Shown: piece after piece, positions 42,534 through 50,827 of the stretch
How positions within the stretch are numbered: position 1 is the stretch's first letter
Layout: each line of letters starts with the position of its first letter
Source: Suilimivivens sp009774465
Lineage (GTDB): Bacteria > Bacillota > Clostridia > Lachnospirales > Lachnospiraceae
Reading direction: 5' to 3'
Assembly: GCA_947382645.1 (NCBI GenBank)
Contig: CANDAE010000017.1
Location: forward strand, 1 to 64,000
DNA length: 64,000 nucleotides
Program-made: the position numbers and the translations under genes
Notes under the pieces: model-generated
What the model saw: only the letters and a program-made list of their open reading frames with translations
What the model was told of the DNA's origin: nothing
Database searches by the model: none

Positions 42534-43076
42534 AAAGTAGGGATTAATGATCAGTTGGAAAAAGACATTAATTTGGAAATTGCAAAAATGTTAAAGGATT
42601 TTCTTCAGGCCGAAGGAATTCAGGTGATTATGACAAGGGAAGGAGATCAGGGGCTTTATGATGAAAATGCAGGCAATAAAAAGGTGCAGGATATGAAAAG
42701 AAGACTGGAAATCATTGAAAATGCCAATCCGGTGCTTGTAGTCAGCATTCATCAGAACAGCTATCATGAGGAATACGTGAAAGGGGCTCAGGTTTTTTAT
42801 TATGCTACCAGTGAAGAAAGCAAACGCCTTGCTGGTGTGCTTCAGGAGCAGCTCCGCGCGCTGGATCCGGAAAATAACAGGCAGGCAAAAGGCAATGACA
42901 GCTATTTTCTGCTGAAAAAGACTTCCAGAACAATCGTTATCGTAGAGTGTGGTTTTTTGTCCAATCGCGAAGAAGCGGAAAAGCTTTCTACCCATTTGTA
43001 TCAGGAAAAGGTGGCCTGGAACATTCATATGGGAATCATGAAATATTTAAATGGAGTGGAGGAGCCCTCAAAATAA
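42518..43076 (+). pseudogene. cwlD: cwlD, 3' part (interrupted)
   Basis: Encodes the rest of the Amidase_3 domain: GTDPGKVGINDQLEKDINLEIAK, the middle zinc ligand in VSIHQNSY, and the catalytic Glu in IVIVECGFLSNREEA. By itself it could start only at a non-family codon near 42552 and would lack the first zinc ligand. With 36297-36451 it forms one 714-bp frame. The second half has no frameshift or stop, so it is under selection or only recently cut off. Confidence 0.92.
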
Positions 43077-43140
43077 CAATAGAAGGTAGTCAAGAAACAG
43101 GAAATGTGTTAGAGTAAAATAGAATATTGGGAGCTGACAC

Positions 43141-44214
43141 ATGATGGATACAAAAATTATCAGGATGGATGAAGAAAATATAGACAGGAAGGCTATTGAA
43201 CTGGCCGGGAATATCATTAAATCCGGCGGACTGGTTGCATTTCCCACGGAGACGGTATATGGGCTTGGAGGAGATGCCTTAAACAGTTCCTCTTCCAAAA
43301 AGATTTATGCCGCCAAAGGCAGACCTTCGGACAATCCCCTGATTATACATATTGTGGAGATGAGTGCGCTTTCCGCAATTGTCAATAAAATACCCAAAGC
43401 GGCATACTACCTGGCGGAAAAGTACTGGCCGGGACCGCTTACCATGATTTTTGAAAAGGCGGACTGTGTGCCATTGGAAACTACAGGGGGACTTGATACT
43501 GTGGCAGTAAGGATGCCCTCCAATCAGATTGCAAGGGAATTTATCCGCGAGGCAGGGGGGTATATTGCAGCCCCCAGTGCAAATCGCTCCGGCAGGCCCA
43601 GCCCTACTCTGGCAAAATATGTGATAGAAGATCTTTCAGGAAAGATAGATATGATTCTTGATGGCGGACAGGCGGATATTGGTCTGGAATCCACGATTAT
43701 TGACCTGACAGGCTCATCTCCTGTGATCCTGCGTCCGGGATATATTACAGAGGAGATGCTAAGACAGGTGATAGGAGAAGTGGAGGCGGATCAGACTATT
43801 TTGGAGGAACATTCAAAAAAGGCGCCAAAGGCGCCGGGGATGAAATACAAACATTATGCACCAAGAGGAAATCTGATTATAGTGGAAGGGGAAGCCGGGC
43901 AGGTAAGCGCCTATATTAATGACAAACTTTCTGCTTTTCATAAGGAAGGAAAAAGAACGGGAGTGATTGCCACAGATGAAACCGCCACCGGTTATGTGGC
44001 GGACAGTGTGAAAAGCGCTGGAAAGCGGGGGCAGGAGGAGCAGGCAGCCAAATGCTTATTCCGCATTTTGCGGGAATTTGATGACGAGGGAATTGAAATT
44101 ATTTATGCAGAAGGCTTTGAACAAAAGGGTGTGGGACAGGCTGTAATGAACAGACTTTTAAAGGCGGCAGGCCGTCAGGTGGTGCGTCTGTCAGGAGAAA
44201 ATAGTCCCATATAA
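43141..44214 (+). CDS. ywlC: L-threonylcarbamoyladenylate synthase (TsaC/Sua5 type)
   Basis: 357 residues: YrdC domain at the N-terminus (KSGGLVAFPTETVYGLGGDA, KGRPSDNPLIIHI, APSANRSGRPSPT, DGGQADIGLESTIIDL) and a C-terminal Sua5 domain (from about 230; PGMKYKHYAPRG). It makes threonylcarbamoyl-AMP for tRNA t6A37. GGGAG precedes the tandem ATGs at 43141. Followed closely by rpiB, a common neighbour. Confidence 0.95.
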   Translation: MMDTKIIRMDEENIDRKAIELAGNIIKSGGLVAFPTETVYGLGGDALNSSSSKKIYAAKGRPSDNPLIIHIVEMSALSAIVNKIPKAAYYLAEKYWPGPLTMIFEKADCVPLETTGGLDTVAVRMPSNQIAREFIREAGGYIAAPSANRSGRPSPTLAKYVIEDLSGKIDMILDGGQADIGLESTIIDLTGSSPVILRPGYITEEMLRQVIGEVEADQTILEEHSKKAPKAPGMKYKHYAPRGNLIIVEGEAGQVSAYINDKLSAFHKEGKRTGVIATDETATGYVADSVKSAGKRGQEEQAAKCLFRILREFDDEGIEIIYAEGFEQKGVGQAVMNRLLKAAGRQVVRLSGENSPI

Positions 44215-44244
44215 CATATTTTATAAAAAATGGAGGAAGGAAAA

Positions 44245-44673
44245 ATGATAGCATTAGCCAGTGATCATGGCGGATATGATTTAAAGTGTCAGATTATGGA
44301 ATACCTTAAGGAAAATAAAATAGAGTATAAGGACTTTGGGTGTTATGATAAAACATCCTGTGATTATCCTGAATTTACAAAAGCGGCAGCTAAGGCGGTG
44401 GCGGATGGAGAGTGCGAGAAGGGAATCGTGGTATGCACTACCGGGATTGGCGTTTCCATTGCCGCCAACAAAATTTCCGGCATAAGGTGCGCCTTATGCA
44501 CAAACGCATATCTTGCAAAGATGACAAGGCTTCATAATGATGCCAATATGCTGGCATTGGGTGGCGGAATTGTAGGGAAAAATCTTGCAGTTGAAATTGT
44601 GGAAACCTTTTTAAATACGGAGTTTTCGAAAGGGGAAAATCACATCCGCAGGATTGGCAAGCTGGAGGAATGA
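44245..44673 (+). CDS. rpiB: Ribose-5-phosphate isomerase B
   Basis: 142 residues, MIALASDHGGYDLK start, VCTTGIGVSIAANK with the active-site Cys, and TRLHNDANMLALGG, all RpiB/LacAB landmarks. Converts ribulose-5-P and ribose-5-P in the pentose phosphate pathway. GGAGGAAGG supports ATG 44245; ATG 44230 is part of that site. Overlap-free, 30 bases after ywlC. Confidence 0.94.
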   Translation: MIALASDHGGYDLKCQIMEYLKENKIEYKDFGCYDKTSCDYPEFTKAAAKAVADGECEKGIVVCTTGIGVSIAANKISGIRCALCTNAYLAKMTRLHNDANMLALGGGIVGKNLAVEIVETFLNTEFSKGENHIRRIGKLEE

Positions 44674-44752
44674 TGCCGGATTTTATAGAAAAGGCGGCAG
44701 ATTAAGCTGAAAAGGATATTCTGAGATGGAAAGATAAAGGCAGGTGAGGAGC

Positions 44753-45928
44753 ATGAGAAAGAACTTTAAGCGAAGAAAAATTGCTGTGTTTATGGCAGCA
44801 GTTATTTTGGTGTGCTCATTTCCCATGACTTCCTACGCGGATAACGACAGAATATCCTCTCTGGAAGAAGAAATCAGAAGAAGAAATCAGGAAAAAGAGC
44901 AGACGGAAAACGAGATTAATGAGCGTAAAGATGAGCTTGGCGATCTTCAGCAGACTACGGAAGGACTGAAAGGACAGCTTAATAATTTAAATACCAATTT
45001 AACTCAGGTAAGCAATAATCTGGCAGAATTAGAGCAGCAGATTCTTGAAAAAAATCTGGAAATAGAAATCACACTGGAACAGCTTGAAGAGGCAAAAGAA
45101 ACGGAAGAAGCTCAGTATGCGGCAATGAAAAAGCGCATTCAGTTTATGTACGAGAAGCGTGACTTTGTGATGATGGAAATGCTCTTTGGCGCGGCAAGTT
45201 TTTCCGATCTTTTAAACCGGAACGACTATATTGAGCAGTTAGCGGAGTATGACAGGGAACAGCTTGAGATTTATCAGGCCACCAGAGCAGAAATTGAAGA
45301 AAAGGAAGCCCAGCTTGAGGCAGAGAAGAAAGAACTGGATGAACTTAAAGTTTCAGTGGAAGCGGAGCAGAGCCGGGTGGCAGGTCTGGTGAGCCAGACT
45401 TCCGGTAAAATTTCCAGTTACCAAAATGAAATACAGGCCACGGAAGAAGAAATGAGAGAGTATGAAAAACAGCTTCAGGAGCAGAAAAACAGTATTGCAC
45501 AACTGCAAAAGGAACTGGAGGAAGAAAGAAGACTCAGCCAACTGGCAGCACAGTCAGCCTGGAGGGACATTTCTGAAATTTCATTTGCAGATGGGGACAA
45601 GTATCTGCTGGCAAATCTGATTTATTGCGAAGCTGGAAACCAGCCTTATGAAGGACAGATTGCAGTTGGCGCTGTTGTAATGAACCGGGTTATGAGTTCC
45701 GTATTTCCGGATACAGTAGTAGGAGTTATTTATCAGAATAAGCAGTTTTCTCCTGTTGCAAGCGGACGCCTTGCCCTTGCCCTTGCGGAAAATCACGCAA
45801 CCGAAGCCTGTTACCGGGCGGCAGAAGAGGCCATGTCAGGGCGCACTACAGTAGGCAACTGTCTGTTCTTTAGAACCCCTATTGAGGGGCTTACCGGAAC
45901 CCAGATTGGGGGACATATTTTCTATTAA
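44753..45928 (+). CDS. Exported coiled-coil protein with SleB-type cell wall hydrolase domain
   Basis: 391 residues: signal peptide (about 1-28, AVFMAAVILVCSFPMTSYA), a long heptad coiled coil (about 35-260) as in CwlO/PcsB-type proteins, then a Hydrolase_2/SleB domain (about 285-391) with ANLIYCEAGNQPYEGQIAVGAVVMNRV (catalytic Glu) and the VGNCLFFRTP ending. SleB domains are lytic transglycosylases of the spore cortex. The coiled coil may couple it to a membrane partner such as FtsEX. AGGTGAGGAGC precedes ATG 44753. Confidence 0.88.
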   Translation: MRKNFKRRKIAVFMAAVILVCSFPMTSYADNDRISSLEEEIRRRNQEKEQTENEINERKDELGDLQQTTEGLKGQLNNLNTNLTQVSNNLAELEQQILEKNLEIEITLEQLEEAKETEEAQYAAMKKRIQFMYEKRDFVMMEMLFGAASFSDLLNRNDYIEQLAEYDREQLEIYQATRAEIEEKEAQLEAEKKELDELKVSVEAEQSRVAGLVSQTSGKISSYQNEIQATEEEMREYEKQLQEQKNSIAQLQKELEEERRLSQLAAQSAWRDISEISFADGDKYLLANLIYCEAGNQPYEGQIAVGAVVMNRVMSSVFPDTVVGVIYQNKQFSPVASGRLALALAENHATEACYRAAEEAMSGRTTVGNCLFFRTPIEGLTGTQIGGHIFY

Positions 45929-46395
45929 CTTTCAATATACCTTTTCAGACTGTCAAAGTGACCGGAGTAGATGATTTGAAGCAGCCTGTCAAGGCGGAGA
46001 AGACTGGATTTTAAAATGTCCAGGCTGATAGAGCGGGATTCCAATGCGGTGACCAGTTCATCCAAATCCACTACTTTTACAAATCCGTCAGGATAAATAA
46101 TGACGTCGGCCAGCAGATCTGTGACAATTAATGTGTTTTCGGAAGGATGGGCGTCAAAATCCACAATGTCGCAGTACCAGTAAAGCAGGCTGTCATCTCT
46201 GCGGCAGAATTTGCTTACCTTAAAGCCTTCCTTCAAGAAGTAGCAGGAGGAACCGTGATGCAGGTCTTTTTTTGGATGGAGCGCCTGCCAGGTGGTAATG
46301 ATGTGTTCCTCGTCACAGGAAAGGATCAGGTCATCCTTTAAAAGAACACACTCGTCAGGAATAATACGTTTGCGGTACAGAGTGAGATTTGTCAT
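45925..46395 (-). CDS. DUF402 domain protein
   Basis: 156 residues of the DUF402 type (start MTNLTLYRKRIIPDECVLL, core YWYCDIVDFDAHPSENTLIVTDLLADVIIYPDG, with the conserved Asp/Glu set). Relatives include nucleoside tri/diphosphatases (Ntdp) that clean up nucleotides, and FAU-1-like RNA proteins. Overlaps the preceding GNAT gene by four bases, so translationally coupled. Exact substrate unknown. Confidence 0.85.
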   Translation of the reverse strand: MTNLTLYRKRIIPDECVLLKDDLILSCDEEHIITTWQALHPKKDLHHGSSCYFLKEGFKVSKFCRRDDSLLYWYCDIVDFDAHPSENTLIVTDLLADVIIYPDGFVKVVDLDELVTALESRSISLDILKSSLLRLDRLLQIIYSGHFDSLKRYIES

Positions 46396-46940
46396 AGAAC
46401 CTCCTTTATGGGAACAAATGGTTTTTGATCGGGCAAATGGGGATTTATAAACTTTTCCATCCAGATCATGTCATACCAGGTGCCGAATTTATAACCGGAC
46501 TGGTGAAAGTGGGCTACGGTTTGATATTCCATGTGTTCATGAAATCCAATACTTTCCGGATTGGGATAAGCAATACAGGCACATAAATTACATACATTCT
46601 GTAATTTTAGCAGTTCTTCCAGGCGGCGGTACAGCTTTGAACCGATTCCCTGCCCATGATAATCTTTATCAATATAAATTGAAGTCTCAACCGACCAGTC
46701 ATAGGCTGACCGGTTTTTAAAAACTGAGGCGTATGCATAGCCTTTTATTTCGCCATCTATAAGTGCCGCCAGATAAGGATAGCGGGAGGTGATATTGGTA
46801 ATGCGCTTTTTAAATTCCTGTAAAGAGGGAACCTCATATTCGAAAGTAATTGCACTTTCCAACACATAAGGAGCATATATAGCAAGAAGCCTGTCCGCAT
46901 CTGCCGGCGTGACAGGTCTGATTGTAATTTCAGAATTCAT
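46392..46940 (-). CDS. GNAT family N-acetyltransferase (phosphinothricin-acetyltransferase-like)
   Basis: 182 residues: SEITIRPVTPADADRLLAIY start, IYIDKDYHGQGIGSKLYRRLEELL acetyl-CoA site, AYPNPESIGFHEHMEYQ and the W-rich C-terminus, as in the bar/PhnO-like subgroup. It would acetylate a small amine such as methionine sulfoximine or an antibiotic; substrate unknown. AGGAACCTGG-like site upstream of ATG 46940. Co-transcribed with DUF402. Confidence 0.9.
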   Translation of the reverse strand: MNSEITIRPVTPADADRLLAIYAPYVLESAITFEYEVPSLQEFKKRITNITSRYPYLAALIDGEIKGYAYASVFKNRSAYDWSVETSIYIDKDYHGQGIGSKLYRRLEELLKLQNVCNLCACIAYPNPESIGFHEHMEYQTVAHFHQSGYKFGTWYDMIWMEKFINPHLPDQKPFVPIKEVL

Positions 46941-47021
46941 TTTCCAGGTTCCTTTTCATGGCTTGACTGTTAAGAAAATACTACTCTTAAACAGGGGGAA
47001 AGTCAACGGATTATTGAAATA

Positions 47022-47046
47022 TCGCACCAGTGGTGCGAGTTTTTTA
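47022..47046 (+). terminator. Palindrome plus T-tract
   Basis: TCGCACCA-G-TGGTGCGA followed by TTTTTT. It lies between divergent genes with no plus-strand gene before it, so it may end a short RNA or be an operator; a near-identical palindrome lies inside the next gene (47527-47542). Confidence 0.4.
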
Positions 47047-47117
47047 GTTGTGGGAATATAGGCAGGAAAAATAAAAATTCAAACCCAAAATCGAAGATTA
47101 TGCGGGGACAAAATTCA

Positions 47118-47146
47118 TTGAGAATATCACTTACTCATAGTATAAT
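47118..47146 (+). promoter_or_regulatory. Promoter of the DUF1016 gene
   Basis: TTGAGA (47118-47123) and TATAAT (47141-47146), spacer 17. Confidence 0.65.
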
Positions 47147-47210
47147 GTGTCTGTAGATATTTGTAGAAAAATGTAAAATGCATGAAGGATAAGCAAGATA
47201 TTTTGTGTTA

Positions 47211-48257
47211 ATGTTACAAGAAGTGGAGAAAGAAGTGAATAAGGCAGAAGTTTCAAAATATGAGCCTTTGGTTCAAGATATAAAAGAACTGATACATAAA
47301 AAACAATATCACGTGCTTCAGATAATGAATGCTGAAACTATAAATCTTTATTGGGAAATCGGGGAAGAGATTTATAGGCAGCAAAAAGAAAATGGGTGGG
47401 GAAAATCCATTGTACAAGTGTTATCAAAAGAGCTGCAGAAAGAGTTTCCCGGGGCTAAAGGATATTCAGCGTCTAATCTCTGGAGGATGCGTAATTTTTA
47501 TTTGACGTATCGTGACTCCGAAAAACTCGCACCAATGGTGCGGGAAATTAGCTGGAGCAATAATATAATCATTATGGAAAAATGTGATAATGCTTTACAA
47601 AGAGAATTTTATATTCAAATGGCGAAGCGATATGGCTGGACAAAACGTGTGCTTGCCAATTTTATTGAAACACAAACATATGAAAAATATTTGCTGAATC
47701 AGACCAATTTCGATTTGACGTTACCGGAAGAACGAAGAGTACAGGCAAAATTAGCAGTGAAAGATGAGTATACGTTTGATTTTGCTGAATTATCACCAGA
47801 GTATTCGGAATACGAGTTGGAAATACAGTTGGTAAATAACATTAGGGCTTTTTTGATTGAAATGGGTGGTGACTTTACCTTTATTGGCAATCAGTATCAT
47901 TTAGCTGTTGGAAGTAGGGATTTGTATATTGATCTTTTGCTTTTTCATAGAAGACTTAGAAGTCTGGTAGCAATAGAGTTAAAAATAGGAGAATTTGAAG
48001 CAGAATATGCGGGCAAAATGCAGTTGTATTTGACTGCGCTGGATGAGCAGGTGAAGTTACAAAACGAAAACCCGTCTATTGGTATTATAATTTGTAAGAG
48101 CAAAGATAAGACTTATGTAGAATATGCTTTAAAACAATCTAATGCTCCAATAGGGGTGGCAACGTATCAGTTGAGGAACTCGCTGCCGGAAGATATGAAA
48201 GAGATGTTACCGGAGCCAGAGGAGATTGTGAAGAGATTGAGGGTATTTGAAGAATGA
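47211..48257 (+). CDS. DUF1016 family protein with PDDEXK nuclease domain (YhcG)
   Basis: 348 residues: DUF1016 N-terminal domain (about 15-160; IGEEIYRQQKENGWGKSIVQVLSKELQKEFPGAKGYSASNLWRMR) and a C-terminal PDDEXK nuclease domain (about 190-330) with RDLYIDLLLFHRRLRSLVAIELKIGEFEAEYAGKMQLYL carrying the D..ExK residues. Such genes travel with restriction loci and mobile elements, but many are solitary. ATG 47211 is the first good codon; ribosome site weak. Unrelated to the neighbouring atp operon. Confidence 0.9.
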   Translation: MLQEVEKEVNKAEVSKYEPLVQDIKELIHKKQYHVLQIMNAETINLYWEIGEEIYRQQKENGWGKSIVQVLSKELQKEFPGAKGYSASNLWRMRNFYLTYRDSEKLAPMVREISWSNNIIIMEKCDNALQREFYIQMAKRYGWTKRVLANFIETQTYEKYLLNQTNFDLTLPEERRVQAKLAVKDEYTFDFAELSPEYSEYELEIQLVNNIRAFLIEMGGDFTFIGNQYHLAVGSRDLYIDLLLFHRRLRSLVAIELKIGEFEAEYAGKMQLYLTALDEQVKLQNENPSIGIIICKSKDKTYVEYALKQSNAPIGVATYQLRNSLPEDMKEMLPEPEEIVKRLRVFEE

Positions 48258-48319
48258 GAAATTGCTTAATTTTATGAAAATAAAAGAAAAGTGTTTTACT
48301 ATTTTTTCAGGATAGTACC

Positions 48320-48348
48320 TAGACAGAAACTGGAAAAATAGGTATAAT
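48320..48348 (+). promoter_or_regulatory. Promoter of the atp operon
   Basis: TAGACA (48320-48325) and TATAAT (48343-48348), spacer 17, 41 bases before the first gene. Confidence 0.7.
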
Positions 48349-48389
48349 CATAAGATGAATATAAAAGGTTCGTTAAAGGGGAAAGGTAT

Positions 48390-48695
48390 GTGAAATTCAA
48401 TAGAAATGTATATCAGGCGCTTGCCATGATAACTCAGTTTGGAATTAACATGTTGGTTCCTGTTTTTGTGTGTTCTTTTTTGGGGATGTTTCTGGATAAA
48501 AAGCTTGGAACAAACTTTCTGGTAGTGCTCCTGTTTTTTGTAGGAGCAGTAGCAGGCGGGTATAATGTATACCGGTTTTCCAGGCAGATATATTTAAGAG
48601 AAAGTGAGCAGTCCTCCTATCTGCATAAAGGGAGAAAAGACACAGGGAGGAAGAATGAAGGAAAAGATCACAAAAATAAACAGGACGCTGTTTGA
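48390..48695 (+). CDS. atpZ: AtpZ/AtpI-like small membrane protein
   Basis: 101 residues with two helices (about 14-35 and 42-65; MLVPVFVCSFLGMFLDKKLGTN) and a charged tail, matching the AtpZ/'F0F1-ATPase subunit' family that helps c-ring assembly or cation transport. GTG start behind AAAGGGGAAAGG. Its end overlaps the next gene by 41 bases. Confidence 0.8.
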   Translation: MKFNRNVYQALAMITQFGINMLVPVFVCSFLGMFLDKKLGTNFLVVLLFFVGAVAGGYNVYRFSRQIYLRESEQSSYLHKGRKDTGRKNEGKDHKNKQDAV

Positions 48696-49101
48696 ACTTG
48701 AAACGGGCATTTTTATGTTTGGTGCAGTGTGTCAGGTGTTTATGCTTCTGTTAAAAGATAAAGGCGCTTACAGTTTTGGGCTCTGGATAGGCATCTTGAT
48801 TGCGGCAGTTGGTGCATTTCATATGTGGTGGTCTTTAGATCGGGCACTGGATCTTCCGGAGCGTGCAGCAGTGAAATCCATGAGCACCCACAACATATTA
48901 AGGTATCTTTTTATTACATTGGCGCTTATCGCTGTGGCAATAAGCGGAATTGCCAGCCCTCTTTCCGCATTTTTGGGAATTATGGGACTAAAGGCGTCGG
49001 CTTATATGCATTTTATCACTAAGAAAATAAGCACTTTAATTTATGGGGAAGAAGTTCTTCCGCCGCTTATTGATGAACCTGCCGAAGGACAGGATATGTA
49101 A
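48655..49101 (+). CDS. atpI: ATP synthase subunit I
   Basis: 148 residues with four helices (about 18-40, 43-62, 82-100, 105-122), as for AtpI, the chaperone thought to help build the c-ring. GGGAGGAAG precedes ATG 48655. Sequence in this family is poorly conserved; position between atpZ and atpB is the main support. Confidence 0.82.
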   Translation: MKEKITKINRTLFELETGIFMFGAVCQVFMLLLKDKGAYSFGLWIGILIAAVGAFHMWWSLDRALDLPERAAVKSMSTHNILRYLFITLALIAVAISGIASPLSAFLGIMGLKASAYMHFITKKISTLIYGEEVLPPLIDEPAEGQDM

Positions 49102-49113
49102 GGAGGTGAAGAA

Positions 49114-49836
49114 ATGGGACAGGGAATTTTATTGTCGGGAGAGACGGAAGTTGATTTTATGATTCACGGGGTGTTTTCCTATGAATTGTTTGGTCAGACT
49201 GTATGGATCACAACAACCCATGTGTGTGTTCTGATTGTCATGCTGATTATTATTGGTTTCTGTATTGCGGCAAATCGTGTAGTCAAACATGCCACAGAAG
49301 TACCTGGGGGATTTCAGAATGTGGTAGAACTGATTGTGGAGATGCTGGATGGAATGATCGGCGGTGTTATGGGCGGTCAGGCAGTCAGGTTCCGAAATTA
49401 TATAGGAACGATTTTCATATTTATACTGATCAGCAATATTTCCGGACTTCTGGGCTTACGTCCGCCTACTGCAGATTATGGTGTGACCTTCGCTCTTGGT
49501 ATTATTACATTTACGTTGATTCATTTCAACAAATTTAAATATCAGAAGGTTTCCGGTGTTTTAAAGGGGCTGTGTGAACCGTGGCCGATTTGGGCGCCGA
49601 TTAATATTATCAGTGATCTGGCAGTTCCGGTTTCGCTTTCGCTTCGTCTGTTTGCCAATATTTTGTCGGGAACAGCGATCATGGCATTGATTTATGCATT
49701 GCTCAGCAAAGTGGCCGTTATATGGCCGGCAGCGCTTCATGTATATTTTGATCTGTTTTCAGGCGCAATCCAGACCTATGTATTTTGTATGCTCACCATG
49801 ACCTATATAACGGATGCATGCAATACAGGGGATTAA
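49114..49836 (+). CDS. atpB: ATP synthase subunit a
   Basis: 240 residues, five to six helices. The essential Arg is in the motif VSLSLRLFANILSG (about 190-203), and the C-terminal helix pair has QTYVFCMLTMTYI. Together with the c-ring it forms the two half-channels for the coupling ion. GGAGGTGAAG precedes the ATG. Confidence 0.95.
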   Translation: MGQGILLSGETEVDFMIHGVFSYELFGQTVWITTTHVCVLIVMLIIIGFCIAANRVVKHATEVPGGFQNVVELIVEMLDGMIGGVMGGQAVRFRNYIGTIFIFILISNISGLLGLRPPTADYGVTFALGIITFTLIHFNKFKYQKVSGVLKGLCEPWPIWAPINIISDLAVPVSLSLRLFANILSGTAIMALIYALLSKVAVIWPAALHVYFDLFSGAIQTYVFCMLTMTYITDACNTGD

Positions 49837-49908
49837 ATGGCAGTGTGTAAAATAAACAATTAAAAAATAAATTTATAATCATGCAAAAAGCATAAGGAGG
49901 AAACAAAA

Positions 49909-50172
49909 ATGGATTTTAATGGTAACTTTATTTTAGGTTGTTCAGCAATTGGTGCAGGTCTGGCAGTTATTGCCGGTATCGGACCTGGTGTAGGACAGGG
50001 TATTGCTGCAGGACATGCAGCAGCAGCAGTAGGAAGAAACCCCGGTGCAAAATCTGATATTACTTCAACCATGCTGCTTGGCCAGGCAGTTGCAGAGACT
50101 ACTGGTCTTTATGGTTTGCTTGTGGCTATTTTGCTGTTATTCGTAAGACCTCTTATGGGAGCTGCCCAATAA
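49909..50172 (+). CDS. atpE: ATP synthase subunit c, Na+-type signature
   Basis: 87 residues, a two-helix hairpin. Helix 1 has GIGPGVGQG with Gln30; helix 2 has AETTGLYGLLV with Glu63, Thr64 and Tyr68, and Val61 two before the Glu. In Na+-binding c-rings (Ilyobacter, Acetobacterium) the ligand set is this Gln, Val carbonyl, Glu, Ser/Thr and a stabilising Tyr. Hence the enzyme is probably Na+-coupled (inference). GGAGG upstream. A structured spacer follows. Confidence 0.95.
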   Translation: MDFNGNFILGCSAIGAGLAVIAGIGPGVGQGIAAGHAAAAVGRNPGAKSDITSTMLLGQAVAETTGLYGLLVAILLLFVRPLMGAAQ

Positions 50173-50174
50173 AA

Positions 50175-50264
50175 CGGACAAAAGACTTTCTAAGGCGTCA
50201 AAAGACGCCGCCTAAGAAAATCTATAATTTGTCCGGGAAGAATGTCTCTGGCGAGCCATTCTTC
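50175..50264 (+). promoter_or_regulatory. Tandem hairpins in the atpE-atpF spacer
   Basis: CGGACAAA (50175-50182) pairs with TTTGTCCG (50228-50235) around an inner GGCGTC/GACGCC stem; then GAAGAATG (50237-50244) with CATTCTTC (50257-50264). No T-tract, so more likely RNA stability or processing than termination. Confidence 0.55.
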
Positions 50265-50308
50265 GCAGGTAGCTGTACGATTATATAACTAAGAAAGGAG
50301 GTTTACGG

Positions 50309-50827
50309 ATGGAACCCAGATTGTTTGACCTTGACCTGCAGCTTTTGGCAGATGCAACGCTTATGATCATTGCGGTTTTTGTACTTTTTTTAGTGGCATC
50401 TTACTTTCTGTTTAATCCGGTGAGAGAGATGCTGGCAAAAAGACAGGCCAAGATCAGGGATGAGCTTGACAGTGCCGAGAGCGATAAAGAAGAAGCAGCC
50501 GCTCTTCGGGCGCAGTATGAGGAAAAGCTGAGGAGCATCAATAAGGAAGCCGAAGAAATTTTAAGTGATGCCAGAAAGCGTGCACTGGAAAATGAAAACA
50601 AGATTGTGGCTGAAGCAAAAGAAGAAGCAGCCAGAATTGTGGAAAGAGCCAGAACAGAAGCTGAACTTGAAAAGCAGAAGGCTGCTGATGATGTGAAGCG
50701 TGAAATGGTAGTGATTGCATCTATGATGGCCGGTAAAGTGGTGAAGGCATCTATCGATACAACCATACAGGAAAGCCTGATAAATGAAACATTAAAGGAA
50801 ATAGGTGAGAGCACATGGCAAAGCTAG
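50309..50827 (+). CDS. atpF: ATP synthase subunit b
   Basis: 172 residues: one N-terminal helix (about 12-33) then the long charged helix of the peripheral stalk (EKLRSINKEAEEILSDARKRALENENK). Overlaps atpH by 13 bases. AAAGGAGG before ATG. Confidence 0.95.
   Translation: MEPRLFDLDLQLLADATLMIIAVFVLFLVASYFLFNPVREMLAKRQAKIRDELDSAESDKEEAAALRAQYEEKLRSINKEAEEILSDARKRALENENKIVAEAKEEAARIVERARTEAELEKQKAADDVKREMVVIASMMAGKVVKASIDTTIQESLINETLKEIGESTWQS

Noticed and set aside
42555..43076. Independent small amidase gene
   Set aside because: Lacks the first zinc-ligand motif and any ribosome site; it is the cut-off end of cwlD.
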